Below are positions 43,293 to 54,165 of a stretch of DNA of 64,000 bases, one piece after another. The position numbers and the translations under genes were made by a program. Every line of letters starts with the position of its first letter. The stretch's first letter is position 1. The notes beneath the pieces were generated by a model. The model was given only the letters and a program-made list of their open reading frames with translations. It had not been told where the DNA came from and did no database searches. The stretch is from Malania oleifera (lineage: Eukaryota; Streptophyta; Magnoliopsida; Santalales; Ximeniaceae): assembly GCF_029873635.1 (NCBI RefSeq), contig NC_080426.1, positions 55,814,093 through 55,878,092 of the forward strand, given 5' to 3'.

Positions 43293-43640
43293 TTAATATA
43301 AGTCTTCGAAGATAGACCAATATTCTCGTAGACCTATCACGACATATTTCAATGCCTGACATAAATGAAACATCTTCCATTTCTTCCATTTCAACTTACA
43401 AATAAATCTTTTAGTTTCATGTAATAAACCAAGAGTATTATTAGTGAGCAGTATATCATCCACATATAAAATCAAAAATATTAACTTGCTAACATTGATC
43501 TTTAGATATATACATTCATCAACATCATTTACTTTAAAATTTATGGAAGTAATGGTATAAATTAATTAAGATACCATTGGTGGGAGCTTGCTTAAGTCTA
43601 TATATGGATTTCTCTAAAGTTTCCATTATATGCTCTCGCA
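43293..43640 (-). pseudogene. Copia reverse transcriptase remnant (minus)
   Basis: MILYVDDILLTNNTLGLLHE carries the RT catalytic YVDD box; upstream on minus a broken ETLEKSIYRLKQAPTNG recalls the SIYGLKQASRQW motif. Frameshifts follow. Integrase and gag are missing between here and the 5' LTR. Confidence 0.75.
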
Positions 43641-44261
43641 CACCATAACCCCATCATATTTCTTAGTAGAAAAAGTTGCCGTTAGTGTACCTACTAATGC
43701 TTTGTTAGAAGTTTGATATTGTCTTCCAATAGATGCCAAATTTTCGCACACATTTCTGGTTGTTGAAATTAACTTGCAAATTTTTGGTTCTCATTGTCAT
43801 AAGGCTTAATCTATTAGAATGCTCTCAGCTTTCATAAAGACTTGTCTCTGAAGCTTAACTAGAGTAATAGTTTGTAAACATGCCAGGACTCATAAATAAA
43901 ACATAATGTGACATTTAATTATATTTATATTAAGCAATCCATTGTATCATCACATCCATTCCTTGGGTTAGATAATGGCATATCATTAATTCACTCTGTA
44001 ATACTTTGAAACTTTTAATGCCATAATTTTTTTTTTTCAAAATAATTAAAGAAAAATATATAGTCAACCAGACATAAGAATTATATCAAATGTGGGGTGA
44101 GAATAAAAAATGCTCCAACTATTTTCTCAAGATTAGGAAGAATGAGAAAATTGTAGCTTTCACCAGTGATGCCCATAGCTTCGTCAAACCAGAGGTTAGA
44201 CATGATAGGCTTGGTTATGGGTATCCACTATAAAACTGAAGCTTTTAGTTTTCTTTTATCT
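43641..44261. other. Degraded copia interior, no motif
   Basis: About 620 bp between RT remnant and 5' LTR, far too short for gag, protease and integrase. I could not identify the primer binding site. Confidence 0.4.
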
Positions 44262-45062
44262 TGTTAGAATCATATTATTTGGATGGGCCGCTTTGGTGAC
44301 AAATTCAATCAAAAGCACAATGGTTGATTACATATTTAGGTTGAATACATGAAAATAGCTCTTATGGGTTTATAAATGAACTTAAACCTACTTAGAAAAT
44401 TTCCATGAGAAGGATCTTTTGAACTATAACCAAGTAAGGGTATATAAAAATAATTCATGATATACCTTGCACAATTTCCACCAAGACAAGTGATCTTTGA
44501 TTCAAGTACCTTATCTTTTCTTCCATTTGTTTCGGTCAAGTATCAATTATGCGGAAAATACTTTGTCATCTCTACCCTTACTCACCCTTATGCTTGGTTT
44601 AGTTTGAAATTCTATCAAACTTGGTTGAATGGTAAGAGAGACCAAGAGCCCTTTATATAGTTCCATAAGTGAATCAATCCATCCAAGAATCATAAATATA
44701 TATATGACTCTTTGATTTCTTTAATTTCTTTGATTTAATGTGATACATTCTTTAGTGTTACATAGATTAATGACATCCCATGACTTTGGCCAACGTATCT
44801 TCATTATTCCAATGTATCTTGGGTGACCATTCATTGATCAATAAGGATACATGACTTTGGTCGTTGTATCTTGCACAAAAATAAATATGGTACTTACTTT
44901 TGTCAATGTACCTATTACCTATTCATGAATTAAGATATAACTTAATTAATTATATATAGAGACACACACCCCATGTGATCAATTAAGATCACACACATGT
45001 GCAAATAAAAATCTGACATGTGATCATAAAGATCACACACATATACATGTAAAAATTTAACA
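44262..45062 (-). mobile_element. 5' LTR of the minus copia element
   Basis: From TGTTAGAATCATATTATTTGG (plus) to AAAAATTTAACA at 45062, about 800 bp. It aligns with 40861-41090 plus 42081-42444. The left border is a proposal based on the TG start. Confidence 0.65.
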
Positions 45063-45171
45063 TGTCCATGTCAAAGATTGATTTAAAACACAAACATTTG
45101 AAGAAGATGGCTATTATACCTTGACCTCTATATGAACATATATGAAGAATAATCATATTTTAAGCACAAAA

Positions 45172-45680
45172 AGTTGGGGTGAATTTCATAAATATTCAAA
45201 CTTTAGTTAGTTTCGAATTGGTTGCCTAACTTCAATTTGTAACATATAATGAACTTTAGACATTGTTTCAATGTCATCCAATGTGCAGCAATAGTCTCTC
45301 TTACTAATGAATGCTATGTTGATGTCTTGATAATCATCCTACTAAGCTCTTTTGTTCCACTCACATTCATTTACCACTTCATTACTTTTTTTTTTTTTTC
45401 CAATCATATTGGGGTTAGAGATTAGGATTTTTCTAGTAAAATCAAGAATAGCGATGCTTTTGATGGATTTTTTTAATTTTTATTGCCATAAGGGTTGTCC
45501 AAGATGGCTTAGTGGGATGCTAGGAGAGTTATCCATCAATTACAAGAGATGATGGTTGCACATTGGATAAGATTGAAACAATGTGCAAAATTCAGTGCAT
45601 AATGTATTGCAAATGGAAGCTTAGAGACCACTTTGAAACTTCTAGTAAAGTTCAAACCATTTAAGAAATTTACTCCAAAA
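45172..45680. repeat. Foldback (long inverted repeat) element
   Basis: Left arm 45172-45350 and right arm about 45505-45680 are inverted copies, roughly 75-80% alike by eye. The best block is ACATTGTTTCAATGTCATCC / GGATAAGATTGAAACAATGT at about 45260-45279 and 45561-45580. The inner ends are CATCCTACTAAGC and GCTTAGTGGGATG. The loop is ~150 bp and T-rich. No target duplication was found. Transcribed, it would form a long hairpin. Confidence 0.65.
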
Positions 45681-46605
45681 ATCTATGAAGAATTTGTACC
45701 TATGCCCTAAAATTTCAACCATCATAAATTGGAAAATCAGCACTAGCTTATAATCTAATTAACTGAAATAATTGAGGGTAATATAGTCTCAAAATTTCAA
45801 CTGTTGTATGTTACTATAACATATAATATAAAATACTATTTTTTGATGAATTTCTACTTTTTTTTTATAATAATTTATTTTAAAGACATAATAATAATGT
45901 CTTAATGTCCGACTAGCCAAAATCATAAGGGCACTTTAGTCCAAAAAATAGAATTCCTATGGGAATGAGATTCTATGAGACTTACCTATGGCAGAGACTA
46001 GGAATGAGATTCTTGTGTTTTAGTGGGATTTAATATTTTGTTTCTAAGAAATGTGAGATTATGCCAAATCAGATTCCATCCCCAAAACAACCATGGGATG
46101 TGATGCCATACATTTCACATTTTCAAAAATGTTGAACGATGTTGTGGACCAAATGCCTCCTAAGGATAAGCTTTTAGTAGTATCCCTATTTTCATGAAAA
46201 GAACTGTTTGAAGGTGAATCTTGCGGTTGCAAATTTCATAATTGTTTACTTATTGTGGTCTATGTGAGGTTTTATTTTCTGTTTTTTTTAATAAATATTT
46301 GACATTGTCATATTTATTTCCATACCAGTTTTTACTTTTCTTTTTCATTCAAATTTGCTTTTACCTGCCTTTGCAGTTGTGGTTCCATTTTCAGATTTAC
46401 AAAGAATTACAAAAGTACCACATTATTTTCCAGTTTTTCAACATTTGTACAAAAAATATGAAAAATAATAAATTTTCAATTTTTTTTTTCACAAATGTTG
46501 AAAACTGAAAAATAAGGCGATGTTTTTGTAATTTATTTTAAATTAGAAACTAGAAATGGGAAAGAAACTCGTTTTTCACAAGTGAATATGCCCTTAGATT
46601 TTATT
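45681..46605. other. AT-rich DNA with a possible MITE remnant
   Basis: Mostly A/T runs. At 45930-46160 sequences such as GGAATGAGATTCTATGAGAC and CAGATTCCATCCCCAAAACA resemble the GGAATG-rich interior of some plant MITEs, but I cannot define ends. Nothing else is seen. Confidence 0.3.
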
Positions 46606-46960
46606 GGATCACTTGTGAATTGTCCCATATATCAAAGTGAGTGAGGTGGAGAGGTTTACATACATGGTGGGCCCAACAGCCCTTAACATAATGGCTTAAG
46701 CAATTGGGCTAACTTGGTACTCATCCATGTATATTAAACCTCCACACTCCTTTGCCAACAAGTGGTATGAGAGCCAATAATTTGTGATTAGGTGGATGGT
46801 ACCACAAATAGAGGTATAAGATCTTATCCTCCCAAGATGGGAGATCGCTTCTGCTCAGGGTAGGGTGATTGAAACTCACAAATAAGGGAATGAGTGTTTG
46901 AATATCACTTGTGATTGGAAATTATTGTTTGAAATTTCATTTGTAAATTAGAGTGAAGAG
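46606..46960 (+). mobile_element. TRIM relic with primer binding site
   Basis: An LTR-like stretch with GGTGGGCCCAACAGCCC and TCATCCATGTATATTAAACC ends at CCAACA (about 46761). TGGTATGAGAGCC follows, close to the tRNA-Met site. It is related to the TRIMs at 57.7-58.8 kb and 60405-61074. The second LTR is not complete. Confidence 0.6.
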
Positions 46961-46974
46961 ATGCTGTGGAGCCG

Positions 46975-47333
46975 GACTTACATCTTGAAGGCCTAAATTT
47001 AGGCTACTTAATTTAGTTGTTATTTTAGCCTTGATTTGATTTGATTTTGTTTTGGGATTTTATGAGTTGACTAAAAGTTTAGTGTGTTGTCTTGAAGGCT
47101 TGATTTTAGGCTTAACTCTAGACCCAATTTTATTAAATTTATTCTTGATTTCAGGGTTTTGAGGGCTACAAAAAGCCTTGTAATATTGTTGGCTATACCC
47201 ACTATTTTTTGATTAATTGAAAGTTCAATTTTTCTTCTATCCTTCCTCACAGGACCCTTACAATTGATCTGGGACAGGATGAACCGTTAAGTGTCAATAC
47301 TTTAAACCCCCTATGCTTTCATTTTATGTTAGT
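46975..47333 (+). mobile_element. 3' part of a gypsy 5' LTR
   Basis: Sequence leading into a primer binding site; left border uncertain. No array or microsatellite seen. Confidence 0.5.
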
Positions 47334-47346
47334 TGGTATCAGAGCA
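47334..47346 (+). promoter_or_regulatory. Primer binding site (tRNA-Met), gypsy relic
   Basis: TGGTATCAGAGCA is the standard plant gypsy/copia site, followed within 20 bp by an ATG and gag-like sequence. Confidence 0.8.
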
Positions 47347-47361
47347 GGCTTACCTTGACTG

Positions 47362-48195
47362 ATGGCAAATGATGGAAGAGGAATTAGTAACTCTGCAATG
47401 AAGCTCTTAGAAGAGTTGAGTTCATGGAGTATGTGCAGCGGAATGAGCATGTTGCAGGATCTACAAGCTGCAATAGAATGACTCACATAGGTCCTAATAA
47501 ACCCCCAACAAACCCTGCGCAGCACGCTCACATGGGTGCTGAGGGACGTTGATGGGCTGAACCAAGCCCTCAGCCACCATGAAAACAGTGCATAGTTAAC
47601 GATGACTCGTATGAGGAGGAAGTAGTGAATAATTTCTGTCTAGTTGAACAAGGTCGAATTTCCCTACATATCCTCTAAACTTTAGATGAAGCATATAACT
47701 TGACTTTCAAAGTAGAGGTGCAGTCGGAGAGGATTTCCTCAAACTCAGTGTATGAGCAAGTCAGTTCCTGAGTCAACTCATGGTGTAGCCAGCACAGCCA
47801 GTAAAGAAAGGCAAGTTGTAGAAGCCCAACTTAAACCAAATATTGCTGGAACTGGGAGGGAAACAATAATAGGCCTAAGGCTGGAAGAATGAAAACAAGC
47901 ACAGGGAATGAGGGAATTCTTAATGCCAAGCCAATTCCTAACAAGTAAAAGAGTATTGTGTTGATCCGACCAGTGTCCAAATAAAGATAGGGGAAGCGAT
48001 TGGAGTTAGGTCAATGTTGTAAAGTGTGAACAACCCAACCCAAAGATGATGCTGAGTGTGATGATGAATGGCCAGAATTGTATATTAATCCAAATGATGT
48101 GCAGGATGACGAGTGAAAATCTTATTCCATTATATATTGATACAAATGATGTGTAGGATGAGGAAATAGAATCTTATTCCTTCATAGTTAGGAGA
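47362..48195 (+). pseudogene. Gypsy gag remnant, heavily broken
   Basis: Short pieces in changing frames: an N-terminal MANDGRGISNSAMKLLEEL-like start, and LDEAYNLTFKVEVQSERISS near 47680-47740, the gag-to-nucleocapsid joint of this gypsy type. No zinc knuckle is readable. Confidence 0.55.
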
Positions 48196-48408
48196 TTGAT
48201 GTTAGTCAAACCCAAGCCCAATGAGACAAAGGAATTCCAACTCGAAACATTTTTGGACTTGTATAATGTCATTATAGATAGTGGGAGCAATGAGAGTATT
48301 GTGTCCAAAGACACAGTTAGAAATTTGCAGTTGCCAACTAAGAAGCATCCAAACTCATATAAGAGTGGTTGGATTAAGGCAGTTGGTGAGATTAAAGTAA
48401 GCAAGTGA
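48196..48408 (+). pseudogene. Gypsy aspartic protease remnant
   Basis: VIIDSGSNESIVSKDTV holds the retropepsin DSG active-site triad, followed by LQLPTKKHPNSYKSGWIKAV, standard for plant gypsy proteases. The frame stops at 48408, but matching residues continue in another frame. Part of the relic that starts at 46975. Confidence 0.85.
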
Positions 48409-48966
48409 TGCTTAATTTCTTTTTCTATTCGGAAGTATCGAGATAAGGTTTTGTGTGTCATGTAAGATCACTTACTCTTAGTTAGGCCATGTCAGTTGAT
48501 GTGAATGCTGCTACTCACAAAGGTAAGGATAAAGTCTATCAGTTTCTAAATGACAGGAAAAGAGTTACAATTGACCCTTTGACTGATCGCCCAAAGCTAC
48601 CAAAGCCAAGGGTAAGTGGAATTCTTGACCGTCTCAAGCCCAGTGTCCTGTGTAAGATGTAAAGCAGGTCCCAGTGAGTTACACTCTGGCAGTAAAAGAC
48701 CCCAATAAAAGTACAAACTACAAAGTTTACTAGAGGAGTTCAAGGAAGTAATCTGCACGACCACCACCTATGTGGAATATACAATTCCACATCAACTTTG
48801 TTCTGGTCCTCTGAACTTGCCACACTACTGTATGAGCCCATAAGAGTACATCATTACAGGAGATTTTGGAGGGCCTACTGCTAAGGGAAGATTCAAGAGA
48901 GCATGAGCCCTTGTGTAATGCCTGCATTGTTACCCTAAAGAAGGATGGTAACTGGTGAATGTGTGT
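48409..48966 (+). pseudogene. Gypsy protease/RT joint, ruined
   Basis: Contains decayed protease end and, near 48890-48960, LLREDSRE-like and EPLCNACIVTLKKDGNW-like pieces of the RT N-terminus, with stops and frameshifts. Confidence 0.6.
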
Positions 48967-49298
48967 CGATAGCAGGGGAATAAAAAAAAAAATCATACTA
49001 ACATATTGATTTCCTATTTGGTGCTTGGAAACCTGATTAGATGTGTTGGCAGGTTTGGTAGTATTTGAAATTGACTCACAGAGGGGCCTTCACCTAAATT
49101 AATGTGAAAGAGATGAGTGGAAGACAATATTAGATAGCAGGGGAATAAAAAAAAAAATCATAGTAACATATTGATTTCCTATTTGGTGCTTGGAAAACTG
49201 ATTAGATGTGTTGGCAGGTTTGGTAGTATTTGAAATTGACTCACAGAATGGCCTTCACCTAAATTCATGTGAAAGAGATGAGTGGAAGACAATATTCA
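48967..49298 (+). repeat. 166-bp tandem duplication within the gypsy RT
   Basis: 48967-49132 (starting GATAGCAGGGGAATAAAAAA) is repeated at 49133-49298 with only a few changes. The unit covers the RT segment from DSRGINK to the DEWKTIF region. 166 is not a multiple of three, so it shifts the frame. Confidence 0.9.
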
Positions 49299-49432
49299 GA
49301 ACCAAGGAGGGTCTGTGCGAGTGGTTGATGATGCACTTCATACTGTCGAATGAGCCTAGCACCTTTGTGCGCTCAGGGATCAGTTTCTTAGACGATTCAT
49401 TAGGAATATATTTTTTTTGTAGTTTATTTTAA
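49208..49432 (+). pseudogene. Gypsy reverse transcriptase remnant
   Basis: GLVVFEIDSQNGLHL, then RDEWKTIFRTKEGLCEWLMM and FILSNEPSTFVR, match RT between the first catalytic Asp (F.KIDL) and FGLSNAP. The YDD box is not reached. The frame ends after a short unrelated tail. Confidence 0.82.
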
Positions 49433-49479
49433 TAATGTTCTGATTTATAGTTGAAGTGAAGATAATCATTTGCATCACT

Positions 49480-50367
49480 TAAGGTGCATATTAACTGTAT
49501 AGGAGAATAAGAAAGTTAATGTAAAGGAGTGTAGCTTTATGAAATTTCAAAAGAAAATAAGGGTAGATGATATTGTTGATAGATTCAAATGTCAATAGCT
49601 GTGGGGTTCACACAATAAGAAGGCATTAATTATTTTGACACTCCTATTGCTAGAAGTTCCACTCCTAAATTATTAATTGTTTAGCTTCAATTTATAAATT
49701 AGTTAGTTAGTAAATGGGTATTAAAACAACATTTGCAAATGGAGAACTAAATGAGGAAATATGATTGCAACAACTTGAAGGTTTTTTCATACCTAGATAA
49801 GAATAAATAGTATGTAAAGATCCTTATACAATTTAAAACAACTTTAAATAGTGGCATAAAAAATTTGAGAAAGTAGTTATTTCTAATAAATTTAGAATTC
49901 AATCATATTCACCAAATTGATGTTAAAACAAAATTTTTCAATAGAGACTTAGATAAAATATATTTGCAACAGCTTGAAGGTATTTGCATGCTTGGACAAG
50001 GACAATAAATTATGTAAATTAATTAGATCCTTGTATAGTTTGCGACAAGCTTCAACCAGTTGCATGAAAAAATAGGGAATGTAGTTTTGTCCGACAGATT
50101 TAGAATTCATAAATTACATAAATGTGTATGTCACATGTTTATTAATAATAGAGGTGTGATAATTGTATGTCACATGTTTAATCATAATAGAGGTGTGATA
50201 ATTTGTTTGTATTTTGATGTTTGATTGAGATTCAGAATATGTAGAAAATACTGAGAAATTCTCATTATCTAATTTTGATATGGAAGATATGAATGTCTTT
50301 GATTTTCTAAATTATTTTGGGTATTTGAACCATAAGTGACAATGGCTCAATTTTTTCTCAAACTCAC
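49480..50367 (+). pseudogene. Copia RT remnant with internal duplication (left part)
   Basis: Many stops, but GGELNEEI-like, MGIKTTFANGELNEEI and LQQLEGFF appear at about 49710-49790, and a second version (QIDVKTKFFNRDLDKIYLQQ, LEGICMLG) at 49930-50000. So the MDVKTAFLNGELEEEIYM...EGF segment occurs twice in tandem. Near 50150-50290 YFDV-like YVDD remains and SNFDMEDMN-like residues follow. It continues at 51067 after the MITE. Confidence 0.65.
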
Positions 50368-50373
50368 CATATA
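50368..50373. repeat. Direct repeat CATATA flanking the MITE (left)
   Basis: CATATA at 50368-50373 and again at 51061-51066 borders the inverted-repeat element on both sides; a probable target duplication. Confidence 0.75.
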
Positions 50374-51060
50374 GCATGGTCTTAAATTTCCACGAAATTG
50401 TCGAAATTTCCGTCGAAATTTACGATTTCCGTCACCCTCGAAATCGAAATGGCAATCAATTTCCGTATTGCATAATTTCCGTTGAAATCTCAACGAATCA
50501 TCCGAAATTTATTGAAATCTCCAAATTTTAGCGAAACTTGTCGAAATTTTAACTATACGCTGAAATTTTGTCAAATTTCAAATGAGAAATTTAGGAGTGA
50601 ATTGAAATTTCAATCTTAATTTATTTTATCGAAACAAAAGATTATTACAAGTTCTTTTGAAATTATTACGGTAACATTTTATTTAACCATTCATGTCTAA
50701 ATTATCATTATTTGTATAATAAATAATATTAAAATGATTTATGAATTTCATTTGTATTAACTGAATATGTTTAATGTATATTATCTTACAAATATGTTTA
50801 ATGCACATACTATTTCACAACTTTTCCACCTCATACAAAACATAGATGTATTTAATTTGTAATATATTAGTCCTAAAACTTATATTATCATGTTTTTTAA
50901 CCATTTCTAAAGTTTCACAAAGAATTTCATGCTTCACTACTAATTTCCGTTATATTTTCAAATCGAAATCGAAATTGTCATCGAAATGGAAATTTCCGTC
51001 GAAATTTCCGTACTTTTGGAGCTTCAAAATTTGAGTTGAAATCGAAATTTAAGACCTTGC
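50374..51060. mobile_element. MITE with GAAATTTC-rich subterminal repeats
   Basis: 687 bp with terminal inverted repeats GCATGGTCTTAAATTTC and its partner GAAATTTAAGACCTTGC (one mismatch), flanked by CATATA. Subterminal zones at both ends are packed with CGAAATTTCCGTCGAAATTT-type motifs, while the centre (50640-50930) is plain AT-rich DNA. No coding capacity. The superfamily is not certain: a 6-bp duplication fits none of the common classes neatly. Confidence 0.8.
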
Positions 51061-51066
51061 CATATA

Positions 51067-51265
51067 GGGAAGATGCTCAAATTTTTTTAGCATTTTAATT
51101 GCAATACAATTAATACTCTGTTTGACTCTAGTGTAAAATTATGTAAAAATATTGATAGACTAGTTGGAGTATACTAGAGTTATTAGATGTCTTATGTGTG
51201 TCATGATGAGTACTAGCTTTGATGTTTTATGTCTAGTTGGCAAATTTTGTTGTTATTCTAGCTAT
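51067..51265 (+). pseudogene. Copia RT/RNase H joint remnant (right part)
   Basis: LVEYTRVIRCLMCVMMSTSF, DVLCLVGKF corresponds to the copia EYARVIGSLMY.M..TRPDIA.AVGKLS segment. Continuation of the copia relic interrupted by the MITE. Confidence 0.75.
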
Positions 51266-51274
51266 CTAAATAAA

Positions 51275-51716
51275 TATAACAATAACAACAACAAGCCTGA
51301 AGTCCCACTAAGTGGGGTAGGCTACATGAATCCTTTTTTGCTAATTCACTCGATTGAGAGCATTTTTCTCTACTAGATTAATTAGATCCTCTCTCACTAT
51401 CTCATCCAAGTTTTTTTAGGCCTACACCTACCCCTTTTCATGCCAAAAGCAGTAATTAATTCACTCGTCCTCATAGGTGCTCTACTAGGGCTACATTTCA
51501 AATACCCAAACCATCTAAACCGTCCCTTCCTTATCTTGTCTTCAATTGGTGCTATGCCTAAATTATTACGTATATGCTCATTCCTTAGTTTATATTTTAA
51601 TGTTATACCACTCATCCACCTTAATATTGCATTTTGATAACTTCTACTTTTTGTATATGTTGTTTCTTAGTTGCCCAACATGCTAAACCATATAGGTGCA
51701 GTTCAAAACAACTATT
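51275..51716 (-). pseudogene. RTE-like LINE 3' end, 5'-truncated
   Basis: On minus, 51615-51397 reads KLRNEHIRNNLGIAPIEDKI, RKGRFRWFGYLKCSPSRAPM, and RGRCRPKKTW, the C-terminal end of plant LINE ORF2. The 3' end (left side) has the CCCACTTAGTGGGAC hairpin followed by TTGTTGTTGTTATTGTT, a tail of the RTE type instead of poly-A. 5' truncation at about 51716 is typical of target-primed insertion. A copia integrase begins immediately to the right. Confidence 0.88.
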
Positions 51717-52448
51717 CCCTAGACGGAAGGTATTCTTGATTATATACATTCTGATGTTTGGGGGCCGGAGGGAGTAGCATCACGGGGTGGACATGTGTAT
51801 TTTATGAGTTTTATTGACGATTACTTAGGTAAGGTCTCAGTGTACTTCATGCGGCACAAGTTAGATACGTTTGCTAGGTTTAAGTTGTGGAAAGTTAAAG
51901 TGGAAAACCAAACCGGGAGGAGAATTAAATGCCTCAAGTTAGACAATGGGACCGAGTACGCTGATTCTAGGTTCATGGAGTTCTGTGAGCAGCAGGGCAT
52001 TAGGGGACATTTCACTGTTCGTCGGACACCTCAACAAAATGGTGTGGTTGAAAGGATGAACTGAACTCTAGTTGAGAGAGCTCAGTGTCTCAGGCTGATT
52101 GCAGGGCTAACGAAGAACTTCTGGGTCGAGGCAGTTAGTATGATTTGTTTCTTAGTAAATTGATCGCCAAGGGCATCACTAAAGGGGAAAGTGGCTGAGG
52201 AGGTATGGACAGGTAATGCGGTAGACTACTCCAGCTTGAGGGTATTTGGATGTCTAGCCTATGTAATATCTAGTGAGGAGAGATCGAAACTTGACGTAAA
52301 GTCTAAACGTTGCATTTTTCTGGAGTATCAGAAAGGTGTGAAGGGGTTCAAGTTATGGGATCCGATGACAAACAAGGTGGTGATTAGTAGAGATGTAGTT
52401 TTCGATGAGAAATTTATGGTGAAGCGTACTCAAGAAGTTGGTGAATAG
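51717..52448 (+). pseudogene. Copia integrase (Tork/Tnt1-like)
   Basis: Constant frame with stops. EGILDYIHSDVWGPEG, FMSFIDDYLGKVSVYFM (first catalytic Asp region), LDNGTEYADSRFMEFCEQQG (second Asp), TPQQNGVVERMN (catalytic Glu), TKNFWVEAVS, EEVWTGNAVDYSSLRVFGC, DVKSKRCIFLEYQKGVKGF, WDPMTNKVVISRDVVFDE. Stops occur at about 52062-52064, after FLVN, and at 52446-52448. The gag, protease and zinc finger part upstream is missing. Confidence 0.88.
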
Positions 52449-53700
52449 AAACAGAAGTCAGAAAACTGGAGCAGAGATGAGCATGTTGTGCAGGTGGAGT
52501 TAGAAACTTAGGGCAATGATCTTGGTCCCCCAGTTGTAGGGAGTTCTAGCTCGAGAAATCAGCAAGTTGACAGCGTTCCTATATGGAGATCTAGGCGCAC
52601 TATCAAACCACCGCCTAGGTATGGATTTGATGATCTGGTATCTTATGCTTTCATTACTAGCTGCAAAAATCCAACTACTTTTCAAGGGGTAGTACACAGC
52701 CAGGAGAAAAGTAGGTGGATGAGTGCTATGATTGAGGAAATGGAGTCATTACATAAGAATCAAACTTGAGATTTGGTGGAGCTTCCAGATAGGAAGAAAG
52801 TGATAGGCTGCAAATGGGTATATAGGAAGAATGAAGCAATTTCAGAAAAGAAAGGAGATAAATTCAAGGCACAGTTAGTAGCAAAAGGGTACTCACAGAA
52901 GAAAGGAGTAGATTATGATGAAATCTTCTCACCCGTGGTCCGACACACTTCCATTAGGGTAGTGTTGGGATTAGTAGCTCATTATGACTTACATTTGGAA
53001 CAAATGGACGTGAAGACAAAATTTCTCCATGGTGACTTAGAGGAGCATATCTACATGGTACAGTAAGAGGGATTCAGTCAACTCGGGCAAGAGCATTTAG
53101 TTTGCAAATTGAAGAAGTCTCTTTTTGGGCTGATTAGTCTCTAAGGCAATGGTACAAATGGTTTGATTCATATATGATCCGGATAGCTACAAGAGGTGTG
53201 AGTATGATTGCTGCGTATATGTGAAAGATCTTGATGATGGCTCTCTTATTTTCTTATTGCTATATGTTGATGACATGCTAATTGCTGCAAAGGACATAAC
53301 TGAGGTAAATTAGTTAAAGATTCTGTTACATAAAGAGTTCGACATGAAGGATCTTGATGCAGTCAAAAAGATACTTGGGATGGAGATTCGCTGGGACAAA
53401 ATTGCAGGGAGGTTGTGGTTATCTCAGGGTGGTTATGTGAAGAAGGTGTCGGAAAGGTTTAGCATGTCTGATGCAAAATCGGTATGTACACCTTTAGCGA
53501 ATCACTTTAAATTGTCTATTGTTGAATGCCCATGGACAGATGATGATATTCAGGACATGTCAAAGGTCCCCTATGCTAGTGCTATGGGGAGTTTAATGTA
53601 TGTCATGGTATGTACAAGACCTGACTTAGCACATGCAGTAAGTGTGGTGAGTAAGTTTCTTTCTAATCCAGGTAGACAACATTGGGAAGCCGTCAAGTAG
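52449..53700 (+). pseudogene. Copia reverse transcriptase (same element)
   Basis: A linker with RRTIKPPPRYGFDDL-like residues precedes the RT: KVIGCKWVYRKNEAIS, KFKAQLVAKGYSQKKGVDYD, EIFSPVVRHTSIRVVLG, LEQMDVKTKFLHGDLEEHIY. A frameshifted stretch with LLYVDDMLIAAKD (53261-53299) holds the catalytic YVDD. Then FDMKDLDAVKKILGMEI and YASAMGSLMYVMVCTRPDLA. Several stops and one or more frameshifts. Confidence 0.88.
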
Positions 53701-54060
53701 ATTTTCAGATACTTACGGGATACTTCTAATTATGGCATCATGTTCGGCAAGTAACAGAATAGTCCATCAATTGTGGGGTTTGATAATGCTAATTATGCAG
53801 GGGATATGGATAACAAAAGGTCTACAACGGGTTATGTATTCATCCTTGTGGGAGAACCTATTTGTAGGAGGTCCATGGTACCATCCCTGGTGACATTATC
53901 TACAATTGAGTCTGAATACATGGCAGTCGCCGAAGCTGCACAAGAATCGTTATGGCTTACTGGTTTAGTCAAGGAGCTGGGTATTCAGTAAGGTGGAGTT
54001 GTACTGCGTTGTGACAGTCAGAGTGCCATCTATTGCTTGGACTTGCTTCATGTCTCCAGT
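53701..54060 (+). pseudogene. Copia RNase H (same element)
   Basis: DNANYAGDMDNKRSTTGYVF, ILVGEPICRRSM, STIESEYMAVAEAAQESLWL, then CDSQSAI after a stop. The catalytic Asp of the DSDYAGD-type motif is replaced in DNANYAGD. Ends near 54060. Confidence 0.82.
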
Positions 54061-54150
54061 TGCTAAAAGGGAGACAGTCCCAACCTAATGTCCCAAGGTC
54101 AAGGTGGAGCATCGGGCTATGTTTTCGATATCTCCTAAGGGGCGTATACT

Positions 54151-54165
54151 CTCCAAAGTGGAGAT
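54151..54165 (+). promoter_or_regulatory. Polypurine tract before the copia 3' LTR
   Basis: CCAAAGTGGAGAT directly before TGTTGTGATATG, the usual copia arrangement. Confidence 0.75.

Noticed and set aside
45930-46160. MITE-like GGAATGAGATTC and CAGATTCCATCCCC segments
   Set aside because: Suggestive composition only; no convincing terminal inverted repeats or target duplication could be defined.
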